64,000 nucleotides of DNA from Candidatus Phosphitivorax anaerolimi (GTDB taxonomy: Bacteria > Desulfobacterota > Desulfomonilia > UBA1062), in contig MPOS01000014.1 of the NCBI GenBank assembly GCA_001896555.1, positions 96,876 through 160,875 of the forward strand, given 5' to 3'. The notes below the pieces were generated by a model. That model saw only the letters and a program-made list of their open reading frames with translations. It did not search any database and had not been told where the DNA came from. Positions 1 through 8,703 of this stretch are shown here, one piece after another. How positions within the stretch are numbered: position 1 is the stretch's first letter; each line of letters opens with the position of its first letter. Both the position numbers and the translations under genes were made by a program.

Positions 1-952
1 TCCTGAGCGACCACGACCACAACAGGATAGCCCCGATCAGGGCGAGCACCAGTGCAAGAGGCATGGCCAGGAACCCTACTGCGTCTTCCCACCACCTGGT
101 CTGCTCGTACACCCCGAACCAGTTGTCGTAGATCTCTTTGTACCTGCCGGTGGCCTTGATGATATTGAGCCCCTCGTTCAGCTGATGGAGCAGTTTCCAG
201 TTCCCTTCCGACACCGCGAAGCAATACTCCCTCGGGGGGATGTCTGCGGCAACATTCTCAAGGTTGTCGAGCCGGTACTGCGCTGCGATGTACAGCCCCT
301 GCATCTTCGATGAGAGCAGTACCCCGTCGTGGCGCCCCGAAGCGAGCAGCCTCATCGCCTGCGAAGGGTCTCTTACGGGGATGATGTGCGAGGTCAACCC
401 GGTCTTTTTCAGGTAATCGTGCATGATATCGCCCTGCTGGACGATAACCTGCCTGTCCCGGAGATCTTCGAGGGAGTGGATCGGCGAGTCCTGGCGCACG
501 AACAGCCCCGGGGTGACCAGCGTATGGGGCACGGAGAAATCGACATGGCGGTCTCTTTCCGGTGAGTAGTACATGCCTGCGAGGATGTCTACCTGTGCCG
601 TTTCCAGACGGTGTCTGACCTGGTTCCACGGACCCAGATCGATCTGTATGGAAAGATCCATGACCTCGGCCACAGCCTGGATGAGATCGATATTGAAGCC
701 GGTGGGTACCCCATCCTCCAGGAATTCATAGGGAGGATAATCCATATCGCCGCTCACCACGAGAACAGGAGCCTCGGCGGGGGCAGCTGTTGGGTTGTCT
801 GCCGAGGGGCTGGCGGAATGGAGAGGCGAGGCACTGCCCGGGGACAAGAGGAAAAAAACCACCGCGACAAGCACCGTGATGCCCGGCCCGGACGAAGTCA
901 TCCTCAGGCGAGCGAGCAAACGGTTGAACAAGGATATCTCCAAAACTCTCAT
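1..952 (-). CDS. Periplasmic solute-binding (SBP_bac_3) sensor protein, C-terminus beyond window
   Basis: The reading frame starts at an ATG at 952 and runs off the left edge, so about 317 residues are visible. After a short cytoplasmic stretch and a hydrophobic segment (around residues 22-38) comes a type 3 solute-binding domain. It shows the family's opening strand and 'YPPYEF', 'DIL.G..YSPER...VDFS.P' and 'Y.EIYDNWFG' motifs. A second membrane helix (around residues 295-315) follows directly. A binding domain held between two membrane helices is the usual sensor half of one-component or two-component signalling proteins, so a histidine kinase or GGDEF output probably lies outside the window; that part is inference. 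The alternative is a membrane-tethered transport binding protein, which is less likely given the C-terminal helix. Confidence 0.8.
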   Translation of the reverse strand, partial: MRVLEISLFNRLLARLRMTSSGPGITVLVAVVFFLLSPGSASPLHSASPSADNPTAAPAEAPVLVVSGDMDYPPYEFLEDGVPTGFNIDLIQAVAEVMDLSIQIDLGPWNQVRHRLETAQVDILAGMYYSPERDRHVDFSVPHTLVTPGLFVRQDSPIHSLEDLRDRQVIVQQGDIMHDYLKKTGLTSHIIPVRDPSQAMRLLASGRHDGVLLSSKMQGLYIAAQYRLDNLENVAADIPPREYCFAVSEGNWKLLHQLNEGLNIIKATGRYKEIYDNWFGVYEQTRWWEDAVGFLAMPLALVLALIGAILLWSWSLR

Positions 953-990
953 TCCAATGCTATTTTCCCTGATGGCGGAGTATAAGAGAA

Positions 991-1019
991 TGTATACTAC
1001 ACTGCTTTCGATCACACAA
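991..1019 (-). promoter_or_regulatory. Predicted sigma-70 promoter of the SBP-domain sensor gene
   Basis: On the minus strand TTGTGT (1014-1019) is separated by 17 bp from TATACA (991-996), about 40 bp upstream of the ATG at 952. The -10 and spacing fit sigma-70 well; the -35 matches only partly. Confidence 0.45.
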
Positions 1020-1115
1020 CATGAAGAACATCGCTGAGACGTATGGAAAGGTGCAGAACTCAACGGCGAGCCTTCGGTCTTGGAAGGGTCCTCAAGTAAG
1101 CGAAAACGAATGAGG

Positions 1116-1152
1116 CTTAAGAATTGGCGGGAATACGCCCTGCCTTCTTAAG
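1116..1152 (-). terminator. Hairpin downstream of GAPDH gene, possible terminator
   Basis: CTTAAGAA (1116-1123) pairs perfectly with TTCTTAAG (1145-1152). The inner GGCGGG and CCCTGCC extend the stem with one bulge around a six-base loop. It lies about 170 bp past the GAPDH stop. There is no U-tract, so a terminator role is tentative; it may instead be a processing or stability hairpin. Confidence 0.35.
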
Positions 1153-1318
1153 TCTTTACAAGATTGAGGGTACAGTATGCTGATATGAGAAAGATGTCTT
1201 AAGGGACATCCGTCCGGGGGCTTTCCAGGCGGGGCCGCGCCTCCGGCGGTTTTCCCATACGGCGGTATCATTCGGAGAGGAGGCGCACCGCAGGCGGTGG
1301 AGCGGGAGCCTCCCCTGG

Positions 1319-2512
1319 TCATTTCCCGAGCCAGTAGCTTCTCTGCTCTTTGGAGAACACCGATCCCGTGGGTTCTTCAGCTCCCTTGAAGCCTTCTTTC
1401 TGATGTTCGCGCTCCGATCTGCTGAGCTTTCTGCCCATCTCCGCATAGATGGTTTCCTCGGGAATGGTCTTGGGGAAAAAGCTCTTGACGATGCCGAGCG
1501 ACTCGTCCGTCTTGGCCACAGAGACCCGCCAGTCTTTTTCAAGACCGGTCAGCGACCTGACCGCGTCCACGCTCTCGGGCACCACAATGGCCTCGTTGTG
1601 GACCTGGAAGGTCATGTAGACCTCCCGATTATCCGTGGAGAGCGCATCCTCCCAGATTGCAACCTCCCACATGTCGTTGCGCGGCCTCTTCATATCCCTC
1701 ATGAGCTCGATGACCGAGTTCAGCGCCACAAGGCCGTTTCCCGCGCTGATGAATACGATTCTCGGTTCTTCCCACAGTGCGTGGATGAGCTCGTCCATGC
1801 TCACCCTTCGGGTAGTCTCGACCATGGCATAGTGGAGATGGCTCAGATTGAACGGACCTGCGCCCGCCATGGTGGTGATGTCGAGATCCGGGATCACGGT
1901 CTTTGCATCAGGACCCTGATGACTCGGGACCTTGGTCTCCGGGATCGCGGTATTGATCATGCCCGTGTTGTGCGACTCCCAGGGATCGGTGCTCCTGCGC
2001 AGGAGTACGGCGCGCACACGATCGACCCATCCCTTCCTCAGAAGTGCGTGCGAGATCCTGCACAGTGCGGTGGTATTGCAGGACACCACCCGGGTGAAAT
2101 CCCTGTTCAGCGCACCCTCGTAATTCACCTGCGCCACAAAGGAGTATCCGGTAAGAGAATGTTTTTCTCCTCCCTGGAAGATGGCCTTGACCCCTGCCTC
2201 TTTATACTTGTCCCGGTTCCGCGCCCCGATGCCCTTGGGCGTGCAGTCCACCACGATTTCCGCATGTTTGAGCAGATCGTCCAGGTCGCCCTCGACCGGG
2301 ATGCGTGCATCCTCCATTTCCGCGCGTTTTTCCGGGACCGAGGCATACACCGGATACCCTCTCTCGACCGCGACGCGGATACGGTAGTCGGTTGATACAT
2401 CGGCCACCCCTACCAGTTCCATATCATCCTGCAGGGCTATAGCATCCGCCACCCGTTTGCCGATCACTCCATAACCGTTTACCGCCACCCGTGCTTTCCT
2501 GCCTGTAACCAT
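1319..2512 (-). CDS. gap: Type II (archaeal-type) glyceraldehyde-3-phosphate dehydrogenase
   Basis: The 397-residue product carries the type II GAPDH signature. Its N-terminal Rossmann motif is VNGYGVIGKRVADA (residues 11-24). The family segments 'VVDCTPKGIG' and 'AIFQGGEK' follow, then the catalytic cysteine C145 in SCNTT. The enzyme interconverts glyceraldehyde 3-phosphate and 1,3-bisphosphoglycerate with NAD(P). This clade is usual in archaea and sporadic in bacteria, and is distinct from bacterial GapA. I chose the ATG at 2512 because GGGAG sits 8 bp upstream and the Rossmann strand begins just after it; the open frame continues to 2602 without a site. The product is about 50 residues longer than archaeal homologues because of a charged C-terminal tail. 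No other glycolytic gene adjoins it. Confidence 0.9.
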   Translation of the reverse strand: MVTGRKARVAVNGYGVIGKRVADAIALQDDMELVGVADVSTDYRIRVAVERGYPVYASVPEKRAEMEDARIPVEGDLDDLLKHAEIVVDCTPKGIGARNRDKYKEAGVKAIFQGGEKHSLTGYSFVAQVNYEGALNRDFTRVVSCNTTALCRISHALLRKGWVDRVRAVLLRRSTDPWESHNTGMINTAIPETKVPSHQGPDAKTVIPDLDITTMAGAGPFNLSHLHYAMVETTRRVSMDELIHALWEEPRIVFISAGNGLVALNSVIELMRDMKRPRNDMWEVAIWEDALSTDNREVYMTFQVHNEAIVVPESVDAVRSLTGLEKDWRVSVAKTDESLGIVKSFFPKTIPEETIYAEMGRKLSRSEREHQKEGFKGAEEPTGSVFSKEQRSYWLGK

Positions 2513-2700
2513 ACGACTCTCCCTTGTTTGAAGCATCGGAGATTTGGTTTGACCGTGCTCCATTACTATATGTTGTAATATGCCCCCTGAGATCAGAATC
2601 AACGGTCCCCAGGGTCCTCGGAGACACAGGCGGCAAGGCCTTCAAGAGGTGCAGGGCGAGAAGAGGTGATCATCGGCTCCCTTCGGCCCTTGGATGAACG

Positions 2701-3249
2701 GTGAAAGAGAAGAATATCTACAGAAACCCGGAGCTGGGATTCTCGATCGAAAAGCCTCAAGACTGGGTGTTCATGCCCACAGTATGGGTGCTGAACCTGA
2801 AGGACAAGGCCGAGCCTTTTTACCGGGAACTCGACGAGAGGGTACGATACGCCCGGCTCCCCTTCGTATACTTTCACTATGACCACGGAATCTCTGATCT
2901 CGTCATCCCCACCGTGCAGGTCATGTACCGTACGACCTGCGGTACGAGCGCCCTGGACCGTTCGACCATTCTCGGGATGCAGCTCGTTCAGCTCCAGATC
3001 GTTCTCGATGACTATTGCCTGGTAGAGGCAACATCGGACGGTGTCATATCGGAGAGGCCGGCCAACATCATTAAATCCACACACACCGTGAATAACCAGA
3101 ACGGGAAGACGATGGACTGCCTGTCCCGCTGCTATGTGATCTTCACCGAGGATGCCATGTTCGTGGTGGTGATGTCCGGCCCGACCGAGGGCACCTATCG
3201 CTGCGACCGGGAGTTCGGCGAAATCCTGAGGTCCATCCGCATCGGTTGA
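2701..3249 (+). CDS. Hypothetical cytosolic protein, possibly PsbP/DcrB-like fold
   Basis: The 182-residue protein has no signal peptide or membrane segment. It opens with a 'NPELGFSIEKPQDWVF' pattern and ends with 'FGEILRSIRI'. Together these resemble PsbP/Mog1/DcrB-fold proteins, which start with a strand containing '(Y)GFSI..P..W' and end in an amphipathic helix. The resemblance is by eye and the function is unknown. Translation must begin at the GTG at 2701, because a stop lies two codons upstream in frame; the ribosome site is weak. The gene is divergent from the GAPDH gene. Confidence 0.6.
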   Translation: MKEKNIYRNPELGFSIEKPQDWVFMPTVWVLNLKDKAEPFYRELDERVRYARLPFVYFHYDHGISDLVIPTVQVMYRTTCGTSALDRSTILGMQLVQLQIVLDDYCLVEATSDGVISERPANIIKSTHTVNNQNGKTMDCLSRCYVIFTEDAMFVVVMSGPTEGTYRCDREFGEILRSIRIG

Positions 3250-3408
3250 TCGCTGGCTGAACTCTCCCCTTGAGACTTCCCACAGGAGCCGATGGCTTTT
3301 GTTCTGCACAAAGACCCCTTCCGGACAGTAGGAGGTACGGCTCAACCCTTGATTCTTCCGGAACAGGTGAGACATATGAATTACAAGGGGCAAAGGGAGG
3401 TTTTTTTA

Positions 3409-4038
3409 ATGAAGCCGGGATGGATAGTCGCTATGTCTCTGATTCTCGCGGCCGTTCCCCTCAATCTCTGCCGCACTGTCGAACTGGAGGTCACGCCTCT
3501 GGTAGGCTATACCTTCGGGGGCTCGTTCGAAGAGACCTATTCAGGCACCGACCTTGACCTGGACGAGGGTGTCAGCCTGGGAGCTGCGATCGATTTCCCG
3601 CTGGGCCAGGGGAGGCAGGTTGAGCTCTACTACAGCCGCCAGCCCACCGAGCTTCAGGCCGATGGACCGCTTCTTTCCGAAGAGGCGCTGTTCGACCTCG
3701 ATGTGCACTACATCCACATCGGCGGCACCTATACCTGGCACGATGAGGGGCCGGTGCGCCCCTTCGTCGCCGGGACCCTGGGGGTCACCCACCTCGATCC
3801 CGAGCCTTCGGGCCTTGATTCCCGGACCCGGTTTTCCCTGGGGCTGGGCGGCGGTGCACGGGTATTCGCCACCGAGCACATCGGTCTGCGATTCGAAGGG
3901 AGAGGGTTCGTCACCCTGATCGACGACGACGGAGGCGGCACGGTCTTCTTCAGCGACCCGGGCGGTCTCTCGGTCGCGGTGTCGTCTGATTTTTTCGCCC
4001 AGTTCGTGTTCAATGCAGGGGTATTCTTCCGGTTCTGA
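3409..4038 (+). CDS. Outer membrane beta-barrel protein (OmpA/OmpW-like small porin fold)
   Basis: A signal peptide (residues 1-21) is followed by about 190 residues of alternating amphipathic strands: 'LEVTPLVGYTFGGSF', 'VELYYSRQPTEL', 'VHYIHIGGTYTW', 'RPFVAGTLGVTHL', 'FSLGLGGGARVFA', 'IGLRFEGRGFVTL'. The last residue is phenylalanine (FFRF), as expected for BamA-dependent outer membrane proteins. Length and strand count suggest an eight-stranded barrel. The ATG at 3409 has AGGGAGG about 10 bp upstream, which beats the open extension to 3292. The gene follows the previous one by 160 bp. Substrate or role cannot be read from the sequence. Confidence 0.75.
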   Translation: MKPGWIVAMSLILAAVPLNLCRTVELEVTPLVGYTFGGSFEETYSGTDLDLDEGVSLGAAIDFPLGQGRQVELYYSRQPTELQADGPLLSEEALFDLDVHYIHIGGTYTWHDEGPVRPFVAGTLGVTHLDPEPSGLDSRTRFSLGLGGGARVFATEHIGLRFEGRGFVTLIDDDGGGTVFFSDPGGLSVAVSSDFFAQFVFNAGVFFRF

Positions 4039-4164
4039 CCGCTTGAGGTCTCGCATATCTTTCTTTAATAAATCCGATCACCAAAGATTCAGGAGGGGCT
4101 GGATACTTGCCGTTGATTGCTTTTTACTAATCCTGTTTCTGATGGGGAAAAGAACGGTTTCTTT

Positions 4165-4192
4165 TTGACGTGTGCCGGATTTGCGGTACAAT
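4165..4192 (+). promoter_or_regulatory. Predicted sigma-70 promoter of the DUF4139 gene
   Basis: TTGACG (4165-4170), a 16-bp spacer and TACAAT (4187-4192) lie 48 bp upstream of the start codon at 4240. Confidence 0.65.
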
Positions 4193-4239
4193 CACTCCAA
4201 GCCTGCATGGCACATGCATGGATGGGGAGGAGCAAGGGT

Positions 4240-5721
4240 ATGAAGAGAACGCTTCTGGTGTTTCTGCTCGTGGGTTTTCTGTCGGTTGCCGCCCGTGCTG
4301 AGGATTTCCAGAGGGTGGTGCTGTACCAGGATATGGCCTTTCTCACCCTGGAACGCCCTGCTGTCGACGGCTGCCTCGTAATCGAGTGCCCGCCCGATCT
4401 GATCCCTGATTCCGTTACCGTGGCTCCGGTGAGGGGCGGGAGCGTCAGGTCCATGAGCATCGAGCCCAGGCGGCTCACCTCGGGCAAGACCGAGCAGCTC
4501 AAGGCCGCGCTGGCGGAGAAGCGCTCGCTGTTGGAAGAGAAGAGAATGCTCAGGAAGACCGTCGAGAGGCAGATCGAGCTGATCTTCGGCGCGGCCGGGA
4601 TCAGGGACGGCCAGGCGCCCTTTTCCCGGACCCATCTCGCGGATGCTCTGAATTTCATCGACGAAAGGGTGGAGCCCCTCAACAAGCGATACATCGGGCT
4701 GGGCGGCGAGATCGAAGCGCTCTCCACCGAGGTGAAGGACCTGGAAGAGCAGCTCGCCGCGGTCTCGCGCAGGCCTGGGTACCTGATCACCATAGAGACG
4801 GATCGTGACGGAGAATTCCGGGTGTCGTACGTTGTGAGAGGAGGCTCCTGGAGCCCGGAGTATGCCGTGCACGCTGACCCAGCCCGGGGGATGATGAGAA
4901 TCGACGCATCGGCGGTCATCCGGCAGGCCACCGGAACCGACTGGGAGGTCGAGGAGCTCCTGGTGGCTACAGGAAGACCCGGGCTCGGCATCCAGGCGCC
5001 TGAGCCGGTTCCCTGGTATATAGGGATGCCGCGATACCGGGCCGACTCCCTGCAGCAGAAGGCGGTCCCGATGGCCGTAGCGCCTGAAGAGGCGGCGATG
5101 GACCAGGACTTCGAGGCCGAGGTCAAGGCGACATCGGCGAGCTATGTGATCGGTGCCGCAAGGTCGGTGAGGTTGCCGGGCGACGGGACGCCCAGCACGG
5201 TCGTGCTCCAGAAGAAACAGATGCAGGCCGAGTTCATGAGGCTCACCTGCCCCCGGATCGACAGCGGGGCCTTCCTGAGGGCCGCGGCGGTCTGGGGCGG
5301 CAATGCACCCATTCTTTCCGGGGCCTACAGCGCCTATGTGGACGGCGAGTTCATGGGCAGGGGGGTCATCGGCCGGACCAGACCCGGAGAAGAGTTCACG
5401 GTGGATCTGGGCAGGGACGAGGGGATCGCGGTGGAGCGCAAGGAGAAGGTCTTCCATGAGAAGACCATCACCAAGAAGGATAAGACCACCTACTCGTACA
5501 CCATCACGATAAGGAACGCCCGCGCTCATCCGGTACGTGTCGCCCTGAAGGACCAGATACCCGTATCCAGAGACGAAGCGGTCCGCTCCGAGCTCGTCAA
5601 GGCCACACCCGAGGCGGTTCCAGATGAAGACGGCATCCTTCTCTGGGAGCTCGAATGCGCTCCAGGGGCAGAAGAGGTGGTACGCTTCTCGTTCTGCATC
5701 ACCGGCATGCCGCCCTGGTGA
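4240..5721 (+). CDS. DUF4139/DUF4140 (MuiA-like) secreted protein
   Basis: The 493-residue product has a clear signal peptide (MKRTLLVFLLVGFLSVAARA). A short beta domain (DUF4140-like, residues 20-80) follows, then a charged coiled-coil hairpin (about 85-185). The long C-terminal beta-rich DUF4139 region contains the usual 'V.YVV.G.SW.P.Y..' (about 205-220) and 'VER......T.....TY.Y.I.I.N' (about 405-430) elements. Proteins of this architecture are often annotated as mucoidy-inhibitor MuiA family; their molecular role is not established. The ATG at 4240 has GGGGAGGA 6 bp upstream. The gene stands alone behind its own promoter and is followed by 400 bp of non-coding sequence. Confidence 0.8.
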   Translation: MKRTLLVFLLVGFLSVAARAEDFQRVVLYQDMAFLTLERPAVDGCLVIECPPDLIPDSVTVAPVRGGSVRSMSIEPRRLTSGKTEQLKAALAEKRSLLEEKRMLRKTVERQIELIFGAAGIRDGQAPFSRTHLADALNFIDERVEPLNKRYIGLGGEIEALSTEVKDLEEQLAAVSRRPGYLITIETDRDGEFRVSYVVRGGSWSPEYAVHADPARGMMRIDASAVIRQATGTDWEVEELLVATGRPGLGIQAPEPVPWYIGMPRYRADSLQQKAVPMAVAPEEAAMDQDFEAEVKATSASYVIGAARSVRLPGDGTPSTVVLQKKQMQAEFMRLTCPRIDSGAFLRAAAVWGGNAPILSGAYSAYVDGEFMGRGVIGRTRPGEEFTVDLGRDEGIAVERKEKVFHEKTITKKDKTTYSYTITIRNARAHPVRVALKDQIPVSRDEAVRSELVKATPEAVPDEDGILLWELECAPGAEEVVRFSFCITGMPPW

Positions 5722-6124
5722 AGCAAGGGCAGGGCGTTGGTATACGCCGACGGCCCCCTGTATGTGGAGGTTTCCCTGTCTGATCCGGCGGATGCACCCT
5801 GTTTCCGGCGGGATGACCATACCCTCCCGGTCCAAGATCCCCTACCGGCACCAGCCGGCCACTGGCCCCGCATTGGATCCCGATACAGACCCCCGGTGCC
5901 GCACCAATGCTTCCGGCATATTTCTCTATCTGCTGGACGGCCCTTGACAAGGGTTTGTAATTTATTATAGTCAATATCATATATAGCAATAAGACAATAT
6001 AATATCCCATTGATATGGCCTCACCTTGATTCCAGAGGAAAGAAAACACGATCGGCATTCTGTCGAGTATTGTTTTTAAGGCTGTGTTTTCATCAATAAA
6101 AAATGTCCAAAGAGGAGGTAAAGT
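5722..6124. other. Intergenic region, AT-rich 3' half
   Basis: About 220 bases of ordinary G+C content are followed by an AT-rich tract (5945-6120) carrying the promoter at 5944-5971. I see no gene; reading frames here have no family features. Confidence 0.5.
5944..5971 (+). promoter_or_regulatory. Strong sigma-70 promoter upstream of the SGNH lipoprotein
   Basis: A perfect TTGACA (5944-5949), a 16-bp spacer and TATAGT (5966-5971) form one of the best promoters in the window. The transcript would carry a 5' leader of about 145 nt before the ATG at 6125. Confidence 0.75.
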
Positions 6125-6850
6125 ATGAGGAGGTTCAAAGTAGGGCCATTGGTAAAGGGTGCGGCTTTTCTTGTTCTCATCCTGGCGGCTACCGGATGCT
6201 CGCTGCTGAGCGTCAGCGAGATACGCAACGCCACCCGCAATGATGTAGTGAACCTGGGCGATTCCATATTCGCCCTGTCCGGCAAGATCCACGACAACCT
6301 GCAGAGCTGGGCCGGACAGACCTTCCGCCGGTATGCACTCTCCGGCTCCATGGTAAGCCATATCGGTGATCAGTACAACAAAGCGAAACGCGACAATGCA
6401 AACATCCAGACCATTTTCATGGACGGAGGCGGCAATGACATCCTGATTCCGGCCACGCTCTTTGATCCGTACAACTGCAAGGTCGACTGGTGGGAATCAG
6501 GGCTTTCGTCATCCTGCAAATCACTCATCGATGACATCTATGTCGACACCGTGAACCTGCTCAACCGGATGGGCAGAGACGGGGTGGATAACATCATCTA
6601 TCTCGGATACTACCGTGTGAAGGACGGCCTCATCGGCACCACGAAGCTGAACCAGGCGGTCGACTACGGGGATGCGCGGCTCTCCCTGGCGGTCCGGAAT
6701 GCAACTGCAGCGTCCAATTACCGGGTGTTCGTCGATCCGCGGGCATACATCTCCAGCTCGGATATCATCATTGACGGCATCCATCCCAGCAGTTCCGGCT
6801 CGCAGAAGCTTGCAAGCCTGATCTGGGCCAAGCTCCAGCCTCTTCTGTAA
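6125..6850 (+). CDS. SGNH/GDSL-family hydrolase lipoprotein
   Basis: The 241-residue product has a lipoprotein signal with lipobox LAATGC (Cys25). It then shows the SGNH blocks: block I GDSIF with nucleophile Ser47, an oxyanion-type GGGND (Asn104), and block V DGIHPSSSG with Asp217 and His220. It is expected to be an esterase or lipase anchored to the inner leaflet of the outer membrane; no substrate can be deduced. The start has a good GAGGAGGTAAAGT site. An intrinsic terminator follows, and a lipase-foldase-like gene begins 86 bp downstream, which hints that folding of this enzyme is assisted. Confidence 0.85.
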   Translation: MRRFKVGPLVKGAAFLVLILAATGCSLLSVSEIRNATRNDVVNLGDSIFALSGKIHDNLQSWAGQTFRRYALSGSMVSHIGDQYNKAKRDNANIQTIFMDGGGNDILIPATLFDPYNCKVDWWESGLSSSCKSLIDDIYVDTVNLLNRMGRDGVDNIIYLGYYRVKDGLIGTTKLNQAVDYGDARLSLAVRNATAASNYRVFVDPRAYISSSDIIIDGIHPSSSGSQKLASLIWAKLQPLL

Positions 6851-6863
6851 AAAGGCACCCTTC

Positions 6864-6900
6864 AAGGGGCAGGGTGGGCGGTTTCCCCCCTGCCCTTTTT
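6864..6900 (+). terminator. Rho-independent terminator after the SGNH gene
   Basis: GGGCAGGG (6867-6874) pairs with CCCTGCCC (6888-6895) and is followed by five T, with two A on the 5' side. It may only partly reduce readthrough into the next gene, which lacks an obvious promoter of its own. Confidence 0.8.
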
Positions 6901-6936
6901 CTCAGGTAAGGTTGTTTTGCCCGAAGAAAGATAGCC

Positions 6937-7938
6937 ATGGATAGAAGAAAGAAGAGAAGAGCGGTTATCATCGGCATGCTGATATCCGCGATAGTGATTG
7001 GTCTGTGTCTCTTGTTCGTTGTTCGCGAGGCCGGCTGGGGACCCGGCGGGAACATCGCCCAGTTGGAACACCCCGGGGGCGACCCGTTCAGCGATCAGAT
7101 CGTCAAGGAGCTGAGAAAGTACTATGGAAAGACCATCTCAGAAAAGAACACCCAGGCGAGCATCATCGGCGTGAGAGACATGGTCGTGGGTATGCACCCG
7201 GCGAATGGGAAAGAGCTGTTCTCAACGATCCTCAAGAGGGCGTTTCCCGATTACACCGGAGATATCATGGAGACGCTTGACAAGCTCGACCAGTACAACA
7301 GCTGGCTGGAAGACAACCGGGAGAAGATTGCGGGCATGACGGCCGCCGAAAGGGTTGCCTTTCTGTGGGAAAAGAGAAAAGAGCTCTTCGGAGATGACGC
7401 CGAGAAGATATGGTCCGGGGAGATGCTGGCAACAGAGGCAAGGAACGCGAAGGCGCAGGATGCCATCATCATGCTCAACGAATCCAGCGACCTGAGCATC
7501 AGGGAGAAGGCTGACGAGTATCGTCAGATCCTCCACGAGACCTACGAAGGTTCTCCGGAAGAGTATATTCTCGACCAGCCCCGGCTCCTGTCCGAAATTT
7601 TCTTCAGCATGGATTCCGTCCAGGATGAGCTGAAGCAGATGAGCCCGGAAGAGCGGCAAGCGGAGATCAACCGGATCCGAGAGGAGATGGGCCTCACCGA
7701 GGACCAGATCGAATCCTTGGCCCGGCGCGATGCAGAGAATGAAAGACGATGGGAGACCGGATTGTTGTATATGGAGGATCGAGAGCGCATCGTCAGCGAA
7801 TACGACGGCCATGAGCGGCAAGAGCTGCTGAGGCAGCTGAGAGAAGAGTATTTCGGCGATGAGGCCGGGACCATCGAGCTCGAGGAAAATGACGGGTTTT
7901 TCCGGTTCAAGAGACCGCGCATCTATGGCCGCAATTAA
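6937..7938 (+). CDS. Lipase-specific foldase (Lif/LifO)-like membrane-anchored chaperone
   Basis: The 333-residue protein has a short basic N-terminus and one membrane helix (residues 9-27). A long, highly charged, almost entirely helical periplasmic part follows. Helices such as 'ERVAFLWEKRKELFGDDAEKIW' (about 130-151) and 'QEELLRQLREEYFGDEA' match the repeated 'R...FG..A..L' helices of lipase chaperones, which fold and escort secreted lipases. The canonical RxxFDY motif is not evident, so the call is family-level. Known foldases serve alpha/beta-hydrolase lipases, while the neighbour here is an SGNH lipoprotein; the pairing is unusual. Confidence 0.65.
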   Translation: MDRRKKRRAVIIGMLISAIVIGLCLLFVVREAGWGPGGNIAQLEHPGGDPFSDQIVKELRKYYGKTISEKNTQASIIGVRDMVVGMHPANGKELFSTILKRAFPDYTGDIMETLDKLDQYNSWLEDNREKIAGMTAAERVAFLWEKRKELFGDDAEKIWSGEMLATEARNAKAQDAIIMLNESSDLSIREKADEYRQILHETYEGSPEEYILDQPRLLSEIFFSMDSVQDELKQMSPEERQAEINRIREEMGLTEDQIESLARRDAENERRWETGLLYMEDRERIVSEYDGHERQELLRQLREEYFGDEAGTIELEENDGFFRFKRPRIYGRN

Positions 7939-7980
7939 CCAGGTGAGCCGGAAGCGTTAAAAGATGAGCAGGCCTCCCTG

Positions 7981-8703
7981 CTACTGATATCCTGCGAGCG
8001 GCAGCAGCAGGATGGCTGACAGGTTCTGAAGGAAATGGATGACAACGGGGGCGACAAGACTCTCCCGCCACAGGTAGATAATCGCCAGCGCTGCTCCGGT
8101 CACCCCCACGGTAATGACCCCTGCCGAGCCCTCATACCCGTGGCCCAGCGAGAAGATGAGGGACGATGCGATGACCGTCGTAACTCTGCCCAACCCAAGG
8201 CCCATGATCCTCAGCATCAGATAACCCCGGAAGATGGTCTCCTCCGCGATGGCGACCACCACAACCAGCACGAGGGCGAGCCCCATCTGGAATGGATCTT
8301 CCGGACTCAGGAAAGAGGGCTGCGGATCTGACGGGGCGGAAAAACCGATCTCCTGCAGGATGCTTCCCAGAAGCCCGGTAAAATAGAACACCACCGGAAA
8401 GAGGAGGATGCCTACCAGGGCTTCTCGACCGCTGTTTTCGGATATCCACCCGATGCTGCTGTAATGTTCACGGTTTTTCCAGAGGAAGAACACGATCAGC
8501 GCCACCAGGGATATATCCCGCAAGATGGTGTCCACGGCCACGATCACGAACGAGACCCTCACCTCCTTGATGGCGAACAGGCTCAGAATCATCGAGGGCA
8601 CAATAAGGCAGAGATATACCAGGACTTCAAGGAGCTGTGCCTTCGAGCTTGGCCGATGGGGCTGTCTGCTCAAGGGAAAGGGCTCTGAGATTTCCTGGTT
8701 CAT
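7981..8703 (-). CDS. CPBP-family intramembrane metalloprotease (CAAX/Abi)
   Basis: The 240-residue protein has about six to eight membrane helices. It carries the CPBP motifs: EExxFRG at Glu154-Glu155, a helix ending FSLGH (His188), and a final H-containing helix (His223). These residues bind the catalytic zinc in glutamic-type CAAX-processing and bacteriocin-immunity proteases. The gene is convergent with the foldase-like gene; a small GC hairpin lies between the two stops. The substrate is unknown. Confidence 0.85.
   Translation of the reverse strand: MNQEISEPFPLSRQPHRPSSKAQLLEVLVYLCLIVPSMILSLFAIKEVRVSFVIVAVDTILRDISLVALIVFFLWKNREHYSSIGWISENSGREALVGILLFPVVFYFTGLLGSILQEIGFSAPSDPQPSFLSPEDPFQMGLALVLVVVVAIAEETIFRGYLMLRIMGLGLGRVTTVIASSLIFSLGHGYEGSAGVITVGVTGAALAIIYLWRESLVAPVVIHFLQNLSAILLLPLAGYQ

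Larger units (their letters stand above)
953..1318. other. Intergenic region with one strong hairpin
   Basis: This 366-base stretch between two minus-strand genes contains no convincing coding sequence. It holds the promoter at 991-1019 and the hairpin at 1116-1152. A G+C-rich part (1200-1318) shows nothing I can name. Confidence 0.5.

Noticed and set aside
4192..5835. A 547-residue open frame on the minus strand opposite the DUF4139 gene
   Set aside because: It lies antisense to a gene with a promoter, ribosome site, signal peptide and domain match, and its translation is low-complexity Gly/Arg/Pro/Leu-rich. This is a shadow frame common at this base composition.
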